A stretch of DNA of 64,000 nt. It comes from Arenibacter sp. 6A1 (lineage in GTDB: Bacteria > Bacteroidota > Bacteroidia > Flavobacteriales > Flavobacteriaceae). Numbering within the stretch: position 1 is the first letter of the stretch; every line of letters begins with the position of its first letter. The position numbers were made by a program, and so were the translations under genes. The stretch spans positions 124,001 to 188,000 of the forward strand of contig NZ_JAAXCQ010000004.1 in NCBI RefSeq assembly GCF_012272855.1. The letters run 5' to 3'. Positions 9,461 to 17,928 of the stretch are shown piece after piece. Under the pieces are notes generated by a model. The model saw nothing but the letters and a program-made list of their open reading frames with translations. It did no database searches and was not told the origin of the DNA.

Positions 9461-9534
9461 GCCGATGTAGCTCAGCTGGCTAGAGCAGCTGATTTGTAAT
9501 CAGCAGGTCGTGGGTTCGAGTCCCTCTATCGGCT
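9461..9534 (+). tRNA. tRNA-Thr (anticodon TGT), copy 2
   Basis: Same sequence as 8921-8994, with anticodon TGT and the same cloverleaf pairing. It lies 54 bases before the second tRNA-Tyr; in the first block that gap is 168 bases. Confidence 0.95.
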
Positions 9535-9588
9535 CAAAATATTGGAAATACCGAAAGGTTTTTCAAGGTTCTTTTAAATATTAGTGTT

Positions 9589-9670
<82 letters not shown>

Positions 9671-9760
9671 CTAAAGACCGAAACGTCTTGGTATGAAAAA
9701 TACCTTAAAATAATGTTTGAAATATTGGAAATATGTTTTAGGTTTGCCTAAAATTAAATT

Positions 9761-9833
9761 GCGGGAGTAGCTCAGTTGGTAGAGCGTCAGCCTTCCAAGC
9801 TGAATGTCGCCGGTTCGAACCCGGTCTCCCGCT
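9761..9833 (+). tRNA. tRNA-Gly (anticodon TCC), copy 2
   Basis: Repeat of 9334-9406 with the same cloverleaf and anticodon TCC. It is the last gene of the tRNA cluster. No clear terminator follows. Confidence 0.95.
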
Positions 9834-10043
9834 CTATTTTTTCTAATACTTTTCCTTTCCAAAATACAGCCCCTTTATTTAGTTTTAGTCCTTATTAGAT
9901 GGTTATTATGTGCCTATTCTGAAGGATATCTTAGATTGTTACATCAAATCTAAATTTTAAAGTTGTTTTTTACACTATCGCTGTTTACTCATAACCGTAC
10001 CAACATAAACCATTGTTCCATTTCCACATAGTTAATTGATTCC

Positions 10044-10126
10044 GCGTTAGGGATGGCGGCGGCATCCCCGCAGCAACGCAAGGGATACAGCCAAGAGCCC
10101 GACCGACGAAGGAGGGAACGCCCAAA
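10044..10126 (+). repeat. 83-bp GC-rich dispersed repeat, copy 1
   Basis: Begins GCGTTAGGGA, contains GCGGCATCCCCGCAG and CCCGACCGACG, and ends GGGAACGCCCAAA. Two other copies of exactly 83 bp lie at 26499-26581 (plus) and 35423-35505 (minus). Ends GCGTT/AACGC can pair. It is far richer in GC than its surroundings and abuts the stop codon of the lipoprotein gene at 10127. It diverges from copy 3 at a handful of positions. Confidence 0.85.
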
Positions 10127-11761
10127 TCACTCACAGGATCCCATCATGGAAAAAAATGTTTGTTTTTGTGCACCGTTCCCCCAGTATTCCCATTTTTGAC
10201 CTGACATCCTAAAATCGGATTTTAACAGAGTTTTCTTCGCCATAAAGGCTTGCCCCTTATAGACAACTCTAAAGTCATAGGTTTTACCCCATTCCAATAA
10301 GTCAGTTTTCAATTTCCCCTTTTTACTCGATGAAAATCGTTCCCATCTATTGGAAGAAGCCAATTTGTAATCTATGGGGCCGGAATATCTAAAAACACCA
10401 TTGCTACAATGGGTTTCCAAATCGAAATAAAGTTTAGGATTCAGAGACACCTTCTTATTGGTTAACGTCCCTGTGGTTGCACATGAATTTAAATCGATCC
10501 TGTCTAAAGGCGTGGCAACAGCATAGGATCCTTCGTATAAGCTCACCTCATAATTCATATTTTTAGGCAGTTTAAAGAGCACTTCGTCACCATTATTCAC
10601 AGCAATGGCCTTATCTCCTATCAATTGTCCGTTACCGCCTTTCTGAGCCACGGTAATATAAACCGATGAAGGAAGTTCCGAACTAGCGTTATAGCGCAGT
10701 TTAACAGGTGTTGAACATATAGGATGATTAAATGCCAACATCCAAACAGACAAATGGCTTACTGGGATAACCGCAAAAAACTTGCCCGAGCCATCTCTTT
10801 CTACCATTACATTCCCCTCCTTGTTCCATATAATACTGGCCTCATCTTTACTCCATACCGGAAATTTATCGCCCAATCGGATTGTTCTATCAGCCTCTGG
10901 GTGATAGGTTGTCGACGGCAAAAACATTTTCACCGATATAGGTTTTGAAAATGTCTTTATAGGCGTATTGGCCACCTCAGCGGTTACATCTATAGCTCCG
11001 GCAACAAGAAAAGACACTCTTTCTCCTGAACTAGTGAGTACATCATGCACTCCACCAGCGATATTCATGGCCGCTGCAGGATTGGTGTTATTAAAATGTG
11101 TCAGGGCGATATTTAAAGTGCTACCGCTAGAGATTTGTTTGTTATGAACATCCTTAAAAGTTGTTTCTGCCGAAATATTGACCTCCACTACGGGATCTGG
11201 ACTAGTACCTTTAGACTCTAAGACCAAGGAAACATCTTGCTTGGAAACACCATTTTCTAGACCGTTGTTCTGATATTTATTAAAAGTAATTCCATCCGGG
11301 GTTTCAGAATCCTTTATCAGTTTAATATCTACAAACTGCAAACTATCCAAAGAACTAATAGTAATTGCCCTGGTATTGGTCAGGTAATTTGGTGCTTGAA
11401 CCTTTACTTGAAAGCGCAAAGGATTGGCATCACTTATATCGGTATAGGGTTTCACTGCCAAGGTTATGGAATTATTAACCAATTTAGCTGCCCCTACTTT
11501 ATTGTTCAGTGAATGTCCGTCTGTAGCATACATTAACCCCTGATCTATAGCCTCTCCACTGAGCGTTATTTCTGCGTTGTCAGGGTAAGGGGTAGGAGCC
11601 AAATCATTGGCATCTACTACTTGTACCCCTACTCTATAATCTATAAAATCATTGGACAGTACAGCAGTCATCCCTTCAAAGGGACTTTCACAGCCAATCG
11701 GAAGGCTAAACGCTAATAATAAGATAGCTACTAGCAGTGATTTACAACCTAACTTTTTCAT
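10127..11761 (-). CDS. Large lipoprotein, function unknown
   Basis: 544 residues starting with a lipoprotein signal peptide: two Lys, a hydrophobic stretch, then the lipobox SLPIGC with the acylated Cys near residue 24, so it should be membrane-anchored and probably periplasm- or surface-facing. The rest is rich in beta-type sequence, Thr, Ser and Asn without a family signature I can name; the middle resembles repeated Ig-like or carbohydrate-module folds only loosely. It follows the outer-membrane-type gene at 11790 by 28 bases in the same direction, so the two are very likely cotranscribed and may form a surface pair. A copy of the 83-bp dispersed repeat begins right after the stop. Confidence 0.75.
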   Translation of the reverse strand: MKKLGCKSLLVAILLLAFSLPIGCESPFEGMTAVLSNDFIDYRVGVQVVDANDLAPTPYPDNAEITLSGEAIDQGLMYATDGHSLNNKVGAAKLVNNSITLAVKPYTDISDANPLRFQVKVQAPNYLTNTRAITISSLDSLQFVDIKLIKDSETPDGITFNKYQNNGLENGVSKQDVSLVLESKGTSPDPVVEVNISAETTFKDVHNKQISSGSTLNIALTHFNNTNPAAAMNIAGGVHDVLTSSGERVSFLVAGAIDVTAEVANTPIKTFSKPISVKMFLPSTTYHPEADRTIRLGDKFPVWSKDEASIIWNKEGNVMVERDGSGKFFAVIPVSHLSVWMLAFNHPICSTPVKLRYNASSELPSSVYITVAQKGGNGQLIGDKAIAVNNGDEVLFKLPKNMNYEVSLYEGSYAVATPLDRIDLNSCATTGTLTNKKVSLNPKLYFDLETHCSNGVFRYSGPIDYKLASSNRWERFSSSKKGKLKTDLLEWGKTYDFRVVYKGQAFMAKKTLLKSDFRMSGQKWEYWGNGAQKQTFFSMMGSCE

Positions 11762-11789
11762 AAATAGTTTTTTTATATTTTATATTGGC

Positions 11790-12551
11790 TTATAAATTAA
11801 TTTGCATCACCAACTGTACAAAAGGCATAAATTGGTACTCTTTAATATTGTTTTCTAAAATTGGTGCTTGGGAAGATGTTGGCGTTAACATATTGGTCCC
11901 TACCATATCTACCGAAGGCCGACCATGATAGTTGGCTCCTGCCTCCATAATAAGATTAAACTTTTTCCCGATGTAAAAAGGATCATAGCCTAGACTTAAA
12001 AACGGCTGAATTTTATTGGTTATAATATTGGTCTTTACCGTTCCTATCTCCTCTTGCTCAAAAACAAGTTCTCCCCATCGTACTTCTCCGTTGAGGCTAG
12101 CGTCATAAAAAAACTTAGGATCATCTACATACCATAGTCCGCCCCTAATTTTAAGGGACCTAAAAAAATTAAGGTTTTTTTGATTTGCCGCAAAGGGAAA
12201 CCATTCATAACTAAATGCCGCCATTAAAGTCCTAATGTCAGAGGCCAAATTAAGGCTTCGATTGCCCCATTGCCCTTCCATGCCCGAATTGGAACTGCGA
12301 TAAATAAGGTCTACTCGTAACCGGTGCCCATCTAGAATAGACTTGGCCACTTGAATGCCCGACTCATAGATTGTATAGTTTTTAATTGATTTGCCTCCCG
12401 CCACAAATCCTAAGGACCAGTCCGACACTTGCAAATCTTTGATAGGGACTTCTTGAGTAGTCTCTATTTGCTGCTCCTGCGCTATAAAAAGCTGTACGGA
12501 CATAAGGGCTAGCAAAATTAGGTACAACTTTATTTTTTGGTTGATTTTCAT
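11790..12551 (-). CDS. Putative outer-membrane beta-barrel protein
   Basis: 253 residues with a cleavable signal peptide (Lys-rich start, hydrophobic core, cleavage around SVQLFIAQ). The mature part shows alternating hydrophobic/polar beta strands (for example AAFSYEWFPF and KIQPFLSLGYDPFYIG) and ends in FVQLVMQINL, resembling the closing strand of an outer-membrane barrel. No named family is recognised. It is the first gene of a two-gene unit with the lipoprotein at 10127-11761. A transport or scaffold role at the cell surface is possible but unsupported by motifs. Confidence 0.65.
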   Translation of the reverse strand: MKINQKIKLYLILLALMSVQLFIAQEQQIETTQEVPIKDLQVSDWSLGFVAGGKSIKNYTIYESGIQVAKSILDGHRLRVDLIYRSSNSGMEGQWGNRSLNLASDIRTLMAAFSYEWFPFAANQKNLNFFRSLKIRGGLWYVDDPKFFYDASLNGEVRWGELVFEQEEIGTVKTNIITNKIQPFLSLGYDPFYIGKKFNLIMEAGANYHGRPSVDMVGTNMLTPTSSQAPILENNIKEYQFMPFVQLVMQINL

Positions 12552-12994
12552 AAATGGATGAATGGTTTTATATTAAAAAGATTTCCTTACATAAACAGTT
12601 ACTAAAAGACAACATTGACCCCAAAATCCAATTTGGGCTGATGTACTAACGCAGATATTGATATTAAATTGTTTCTTAAAATTGAGGAATCAATTACCTA
12701 TACAACGCTTACGCACTCCTAGCCTACCACAGAAAAAACCCCTTGGCTTTATGCTATTTTTTAAAACGCTATTTTTGTACTAATCATGCTTTTATGAATT
12801 AGAAACTAGCAGGATTTTTTTTTTAGAAACTGTAAAGCAATTACTTTTTATAAGGAGTCTTTCTACTAAAAAGCCACTTCCTAAGATATTACTGCCTTCA
12901 TTTTTTGAACATTAGACGCTAAAAAACAACTCCTTTAAATATTGTTTTAGGAGCGTCATATTTTGTACATTTAGGACATTTTTATCTTCATCGT
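12552..12994. other. Divergent intergenic region
   Basis: Promoter region between the outer-membrane-type gene (minus) and the AraC gene (plus). It is AT-rich with several T and A runs. No clear operator palindrome, repeat or small gene is seen. Confidence 0.4.
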
Positions 12995-13870
12995 ATGAGC
13001 CATCCACGTATACTTACCATCCATCAATTTGAGCAGGACATTGCCACCCCCGAGTTTTATTGCAACACTTTTAAAGACCATATTGCCTGTCACCACGGAA
13101 CTATTTCCAAGCCCCATAAGCACGACTTTTATGTAACCGTCATTTTTACGGAAGGAAAAGGTGTTCATGAGATCGATTTTTATACCTATCCTATTCGTCC
13201 GGGATCGGTATTTTTTTTAAAACCCGGACAAACCCATCATTGGAACTACTCAGAGGACACAGAAGGCTACATTTTTTTACATTCGGAAAATTTCTATGTA
13301 TTGGAATTTTTAAGCCGACCCCTTCAAAATTTTCCTTTTTACTATTCCGCGCACAATACGCCATACCTACAAATAAGCCAAGAGGAGATCTACAAAGTGG
13401 CCCCTTATTTTCAACTGTTAAAGCGTGAATTTGATACCGCCGCAATCCTTAAAAAACAAAAAATAATCGGTCTAATAGATTTAATTTACATCGATCTGAG
13501 CAGACTATACCTGGAGCAGGCCTCAACAGATACTATAAAATCTACTACCTATATAAAAAAATTAAGGGCTCTTGAAAAATTGATTGAAAACCAATTTCTA
13601 GCCGAAAAATCTCCGGCTTTCTATGCCGATTTACTAAATATCACCCCAAAACACCTGAATAGAATCACCCAGACCACCCTAGGCAAAACTACCGTAGCGC
13701 TCATTACGGACCGTGTGTTATTAGAAGCCAAAAGAATGCTGGTATACTCCAATGATTCTTTTACCAATATCGCCAGGCATCTAGGATATGAAGACTATGC
13801 CTATTTTTCCAAACTCTTTAAGCAAAAAACCGGCCTTACTCCTTCTCAGTTTAAGAACACCTACTTATAA
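12995..13870 (+). CDS. AraC-family transcriptional regulator
   Basis: 291 residues. The N-terminal half is a cupin-type ligand-binding domain with the usual His-containing strand (KPHKHDFY) and the loop PGQTHHWNY. The C-terminal 100 residues are a double helix-turn-helix of the AraC/XylS type, with FYADLLNITPKHLNRI in the first unit and the family-typical IARHLGYEDYAYFSKLFKQK followed by GLTPSQFK in the second. It acts in the cytosol as a ligand-responsive activator. It is divergent from the 11790-12551 operon, which may be its target, but no shared site could be pinned down. The following gene has its own promoter box, so it is probably transcribed separately. Confidence 0.92.
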   Translation: MSHPRILTIHQFEQDIATPEFYCNTFKDHIACHHGTISKPHKHDFYVTVIFTEGKGVHEIDFYTYPIRPGSVFFLKPGQTHHWNYSEDTEGYIFLHSENFYVLEFLSRPLQNFPFYYSAHNTPYLQISQEEIYKVAPYFQLLKREFDTAAILKKQKIIGLIDLIYIDLSRLYLEQASTDTIKSTTYIKKLRALEKLIENQFLAEKSPAFYADLLNITPKHLNRITQTTLGKTTVALITDRVLLEAKRMLVYSNDSFTNIARHLGYEDYAYFSKLFKQKTGLTPSQFKNTYL

Positions 13871-13909
13871 CACTAACAATTAAGGAGAGCCCGAGAAAAA
13901 TCTGTTCAC

Positions 13910-13917
13910 TATCTTTG
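13910..13917 (+). promoter_or_regulatory. -7 box TATCTTTG
   Basis: Exact TAnnTTTG match ending 11 bases before the ATG at 13928, implying an almost leaderless transcript. The -33 element is not clear. Confidence 0.45.
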
Positions 13918-13927
13918 CTCCCTAATC

Positions 13928-14557
13928 ATGGAAACAGCACACCTTCACTTTAAAATATACAAGCCTTTCGGCATGCTTAGTCAGTTTATGTCTAATGATG
14001 CCAAGGAAGCCAGAAAAAAACGTTTTCTAAGCGATCTCAATGATTTTCCAGAAGGCACCATGCCAGTTGGCCGTTTGGACGAAAAATCGGAAGGATTATT
14101 ACTGCTGACCACCGATGGTAAATTGAGCGACCTTATTAATCGTTCGGGAATTGAAAAGGAATATTATGTGCAATTGGATGGAGATATTACCAAAGCAGCC
14201 ATAGAACGTTTAGAAGCAGGCGTAGAAATTGGTTTCAGTGGCAAAAAATACCAGACAAAACCTTGTAAGGTACAATCCTTAGCACAGCCTCCCTTACTTC
14301 CCGAACCTGACAAAAAAATAAGGCTGGCCAGGCATAGGCCTACTTCTTGGATAAGTATCACCATTACGGAGGGTAAATTCCGTCAAGTCAGAAAAATGAC
14401 TGCAGCGGTAGGATTTCCGACCCTAAGATTGGTAAGGGTTCGTATTGCCGATATACATTTAAAGGAACTTCTGCCTGGTACGGTAGCTGCTATACCCCAA
14501 TTACCTTTGGATACGCAAATTGTAAGTTATGCTTCCAATGAATACGAAGTCAAATAA
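13928..14557 (+). CDS. rluE: 23S rRNA pseudouridine synthase, RluE-like
   Basis: 209 residues of the RsuA/RluE branch of pseudouridine synthases, which isomerise a single uridine in rRNA. The catalytic motif GRLDEKSEGLLLLT carries the nucleophilic Asp51; the second family block KFRQVRKM and the following VRVRIA are present. An N-terminal S4 domain is absent, as in RluE, which modifies 23S rRNA. Length agrees with RluE rather than RluB/RluF. The assignment to RluE rather than another short RsuA-family enzyme rests on overall size and the start (FKIYKPFGMLSQ). Confidence 0.88.
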   Translation: METAHLHFKIYKPFGMLSQFMSNDAKEARKKRFLSDLNDFPEGTMPVGRLDEKSEGLLLLTTDGKLSDLINRSGIEKEYYVQLDGDITKAAIERLEAGVEIGFSGKKYQTKPCKVQSLAQPPLLPEPDKKIRLARHRPTSWISITITEGKFRQVRKMTAAVGFPTLRLVRVRIADIHLKELLPGTVAAIPQLPLDTQIVSYASNEYEVK

Positions 14558-14584
14558 ATACAGTGCCCGTCATTTTTTGATGGT

Positions 14585-14980
14585 TTATTTATCTGTAAAA
14601 TAGGCTATCATGGGCTCAAAATAATGGGAGACCCACCCTTGTTCCACATGGGCCTCTTGTTCTGGCACCTTGCTATGGGTAAGGGTCAACAAAGTCCCTT
14701 TTTCGTGATTTTCAAAATTAATTTCAATTTCAGAATCCTCATCTGTGGATTTAAATCCGGTTGTACGCCAAGACTGAATAATTTTCGAATTCGGTTCTAG
14801 CACTAGGTTTTTGCCCCATAAATAAGCATTATGGGCGGCAAAGGGCTTCCCTACCTCATCATTAACAATGGCAGGCGAGCCCCCGGTCATCTCAGCATGA
14901 CTTTCCGAATTGAGCCAAGCCTTGTACACCTCGGTTGGAGAGGCCGGAATAACAGTTTGTAGACGGAATTTTATAAGCAT
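14585..14980 (-). CDS. SRPBCC (AHSA1-like) domain protein
   Basis: 131 residues forming one START/Bet v 1-like domain of the AHSA1 subgroup: TVIPASPTEVYKAWLNSE at the N-terminus, the central strand IIQSWRTTGF, the acidic strand IEINFE and a C-terminal helix with the usual GW (QGWVSHYFEPM). Such proteins bind hydrophobic ligands in a deep pocket; substrates of this subgroup are mostly unknown. It converges with the pseudouridine synthase gene, with 27 bases between the two stops. Nothing nearby indicates its ligand. Confidence 0.85.
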   Translation of the reverse strand: MLIKFRLQTVIPASPTEVYKAWLNSESHAEMTGGSPAIVNDEVGKPFAAHNAYLWGKNLVLEPNSKIIQSWRTTGFKSTDEDSEIEINFENHEKGTLLTLTHSKVPEQEAHVEQGWVSHYFEPMIAYFTDK

Positions 14981-15059
14981 ACCAAAAGGTACAAAAAAAA
15001 ACGAATGCCTATGGTGCTTAAGTTTATTATTCTACCCATCGTTGTTGCGCACTTTGCAC

Positions 15060-17051
15060 CTACTTAAAATTGTCCTTAAATCGCAATAATCGCAAGGCAT
15101 TGAACACCACTACAAGGGTAGACCCCTCGTGCATGGCCACGGCAACCCCTATACTTGCCCAGCCCATTATAGTGGCTGGTATTAATAAGGTCACCACCCC
15201 CATACTAATCCATAGATTTTGTTTAATGATATTTTTAGAGGCTCTGCTTAAAGCGATTACAAAGGGGAGTTTTTCTATTTTATCGGACATTAGGGCTACA
15301 TCGGCTATTTCCAAGGCTACATCGCTGCCTGCTGCTCCCATAGCAATACTCACGGTACTCATTGCCATAGCGGGCGCATCGTTCACCCCATCCCCGACCA
15401 TGGCCACCTTGGCATCGGTTTGTTTTAATTTCTCAATAGCCGAAACCTTATCTTCTGGCAATAAATTTCCTTGAACCTCGGTCATCCCTATTTCTTGCCC
15501 TATGGAATCACCAACATTTTGATGGTCCCCGGTAAGCATGACCATTCTTTTTATTCCTAACTCCCGTAATTTCGCTAGTGTGTTTTTGGCAGTAGCCCTA
15601 GGAACATCCATCAGGCTCAATAAACCTATTATTTCATTTTTATAGGCCACCAACATGACGGTATGCCCATTTTTAAACAGGTTGTTTTTATGGCTCAGAA
15701 TAGCCTCACTGATAGCCAGCTGTTGTTCTTTCATCAAGGCTTCATTTCCTATAAAAACCGTGGCGCCCTGGTAATGGGCCTTGATTCCTTTTCCCTGTAT
15801 TGCAGTTATATTAGATGCCTCTCCATTAGCCTGGGTACCATATTGTTCTTTAACCCCTTTTACAATAGCCTTGGCCAAGGGATGGTTACTTAATCTTTCG
15901 ACCGCTACTACCAGCTGCAAAAACTCCTTTTCATCAAATTCCTTGAAGGTTTTGACATGGGTTAGTTTTGGTTTTCCTTCTGTTAGGGTTCCTGTTTTAT
16001 CGAAGGCCATGGTAGTAAGGCTTCCCAAGTCTTCCAATGCGCGTCCACCTTTTATAAGTACTCCGCCCCTGGCGGCTCTCGCTACGCCACTTAATACCGC
16101 ACTGGGAGTAGAAATTGCCAAAGCACAAGGACTGGCCGCAACTAGAACACTTATAGCCCTATATAGGCTTTCATCTATAGTTTCATCGAGTACGACATAT
16201 CCAAAACACAAAATAAGTACAAGAATAATTACGGAAGGAACAAAGCGTTTTTCAAATTTTTTGGTAAGTCGTTGTGTAGGGGATTTTTTTGTTTCTACCT
16301 CACTGACCATTTTTATCAGCCGGGCAATGGTAGAATCTTCCTTTAATTTTAACACCATCACTTCTATGGCAGTATCGCCGTTCATGGTGCCGGTAAAAAC
16401 GATGTTTTTTTTATCCAAGGTGTCAAAATCAGATGTATTTCCAAGCTTGTCAATCGCCCACTTATCTACAGGCATACTTTCTCCTGTAATGGCGGCTTCG
16501 TTAATACTGCTGTTTCCCTTTATAATAACTCCGTCCGCAGAAATTTTGCTATGAGGCTTCACTATAATGACATCCCTTACTCGCAATGCATCTACCGAAA
16601 CCTCCTTTATAGCGTCTGCTGTTTTTAACCAAGCGGTTTTTGGCGACAAGTCACCCAAGGCCCGAATAGCTTTTTTAGCTTTGTCCATGGCATGGTTTTC
16701 TAGGGCATGCCCCAAACTGAATAAGAAAAGTAATAGCGCTCCCTCTCCCCATTCTCCAATATAGGCAGCCCCCAAGGCCGCAACGATCATCAAAAAATCT
16801 ATTTCAAATTCACCTTTCCGAATCTTTTCAATAGCTTCGAGACTGGCAAAATAGCCACCAAAAAAATAGGTAGCATAGTAAGAATAGCGCCAAGTCCATT
16901 CCGGAAAATCGGTTGTAAATTTGAAAAGTAATCCGGCCACAAAAAAAACACCGGCTAATACTGCATAATACAAGGCTGTTTTTTCACCAAAAATGCCATC
17001 ATGGTTATGATCATGTACATCATTCCCCGAATGCTTGTCCTTCATATACAT
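15060..17051 (-). CDS. P1B-type metal ATPase (P1B-4-like, Co/Fe/Zn efflux)
   Basis: 663 residues. An ATP-driven metal exporter with the P-type core: TGES actuator loop, DKTGTLTEGK with phosphorylated Asp351, SNHPLAKAI nucleotide-binding motif, MLTGDHQ and GDGVNDAPAMA. The intramembrane site reads SPC (307-309) instead of CPC, and the last helix holds HEGST. Both are signatures of the P1B-4 subgroup, whose known members export cobalt or ferrous iron. There is no N-terminal ferredoxin-like metal domain, but the first 20 residues are His/Asp-rich (DVHDHNHD) and could collect metal. Start at 17051 or at the Met two codons later. The SHOCT gene lies upstream in the same direction, 120 bases away. 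Confidence 0.92.
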   Translation of the reverse strand: MYMKDKHSGNDVHDHNHDGIFGEKTALYYAVLAGVFFVAGLLFKFTTDFPEWTWRYSYYATYFFGGYFASLEAIEKIRKGEFEIDFLMIVAALGAAYIGEWGEGALLLFLFSLGHALENHAMDKAKKAIRALGDLSPKTAWLKTADAIKEVSVDALRVRDVIIVKPHSKISADGVIIKGNSSINEAAITGESMPVDKWAIDKLGNTSDFDTLDKKNIVFTGTMNGDTAIEVMVLKLKEDSTIARLIKMVSEVETKKSPTQRLTKKFEKRFVPSVIILVLILCFGYVVLDETIDESLYRAISVLVAASPCALAISTPSAVLSGVARAARGGVLIKGGRALEDLGSLTTMAFDKTGTLTEGKPKLTHVKTFKEFDEKEFLQLVVAVERLSNHPLAKAIVKGVKEQYGTQANGEASNITAIQGKGIKAHYQGATVFIGNEALMKEQQLAISEAILSHKNNLFKNGHTVMLVAYKNEIIGLLSLMDVPRATAKNTLAKLRELGIKRMVMLTGDHQNVGDSIGQEIGMTEVQGNLLPEDKVSAIEKLKQTDAKVAMVGDGVNDAPAMAMSTVSIAMGAAGSDVALEIADVALMSDKIEKLPFVIALSRASKNIIKQNLWISMGVVTLLIPATIMGWASIGVAVAMHEGSTLVVVFNALRLLRFKDNFK

Positions 17052-17171
17052 TATTCTTAACTATTTCTGTAAAAATAGCTTAAAAGACCGTGCAATGTAT
17101 ATGCTTTTATAGATCAGTGTTATGCACACTGGCCTTTAATACCTAAATCTCAATGCCCCCCATTTTCATGT

Positions 17172-17423
17172 TTAAGAAAGGACATCAGTGTTTTTTTTTG
17201 TGGTTTCATCATTCGATTGCAAAATTCTTTTGTATTCCTTGTATTGTTCTTTGGTGATTTCACCTTTCGCGAATCTCTTTTTAAGAATATCCAAGGGATC
17301 TTCAGCCTTAGGCCCCTTATAGTGAATATCCAAGGGCATAAAGAAAATCCAAACCAAAATAATTAACCAAACTATCCACCATATATAATGCATTCCTCCA
17401 AAATGGCTACCGTAATCTTGCAT
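17172..17423 (-). CDS. SHOCT-domain small membrane protein
   Basis: About 83 residues from the Met at 17423 (a start at 17450 is possible). One hydrophobic segment (WWIVWLIILVWIFF) is followed by the SHOCT motif DPLDILKKRFAKGEITKEQYKEY, a short helical hairpin often found at the ends of small membrane proteins. Function of the domain is not established. It precedes the metal ATPase gene, and small SHOCT proteins are frequent next to heavy-metal efflux genes, so a helper role in metal resistance is plausible. Confidence 0.8.
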   Translation of the reverse strand: MQDYGSHFGGMHYIWWIVWLIILVWIFFMPLDIHYKGPKAEDPLDILKKRFAKGEITKEQYKEYKRILQSNDETTKKNTDVLS

Positions 17424-17928
17424 ACTTACTGTTTTTAGTATAATTATCAAAAACCCTGAACCTATTCAAAGCATAAAACAGATTAAAATAAGTCCCCACA
17501 TCATGGTTTTATACGACTATCACATACACCATAGGTAGCTGAAGGCCGTTTAGAGTTTGTAGAAATCCATGGGTTCTATAGAGAATTTTCAGAGCCCATT
17601 GCACTAGTAAAAGTATAATCCAAAATAAAGTAACACCATGATTCTTATCATGTCATCTATATAAGTTATGATTTTCAGGCATATAGCACCATTGGATTCC
17701 CGCTCCCTTATACTGCATTTTTTATTTAAAAGAAACGCAACAAAAGGAACTTTTTGGAAAATCCCTAAAGCAATTCTGACAATTGGCCATCTATGATTAC
17801 TATAAGTGAGACCCACTATTATTTTTGTTTATGAGCACATCATAAATCTGCTTAATCTCCCTCCTCAGATGTGGAATAAGTTTATGAAAAATCATTACTT
17901 TGCAACTCTTATTTAAACCATCGTAGAA
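17424..17928. other. Intergenic region before topoisomerase gene
   Basis: About 500 bases, AT-rich. The only structure seen is a weak imperfect stem near 17570-17600. Open frames here lack coding character. The right end must hold the promoter of the topoisomerase gene (a near-match TTACTTTG lies about 35 bases before its start). Confidence 0.4.

Noticed and set aside
15781-16554. 257-codon open frame opposite the metal ATPase gene
   Set aside because: It is antisense to a well-supported P1B ATPase with intact motifs; its protein has no family resemblance and it arises from codon bias.
17604-17816. 70-codon frame upstream of the topoisomerase gene
   Set aside because: No motif and poor composition; treated as intergenic.
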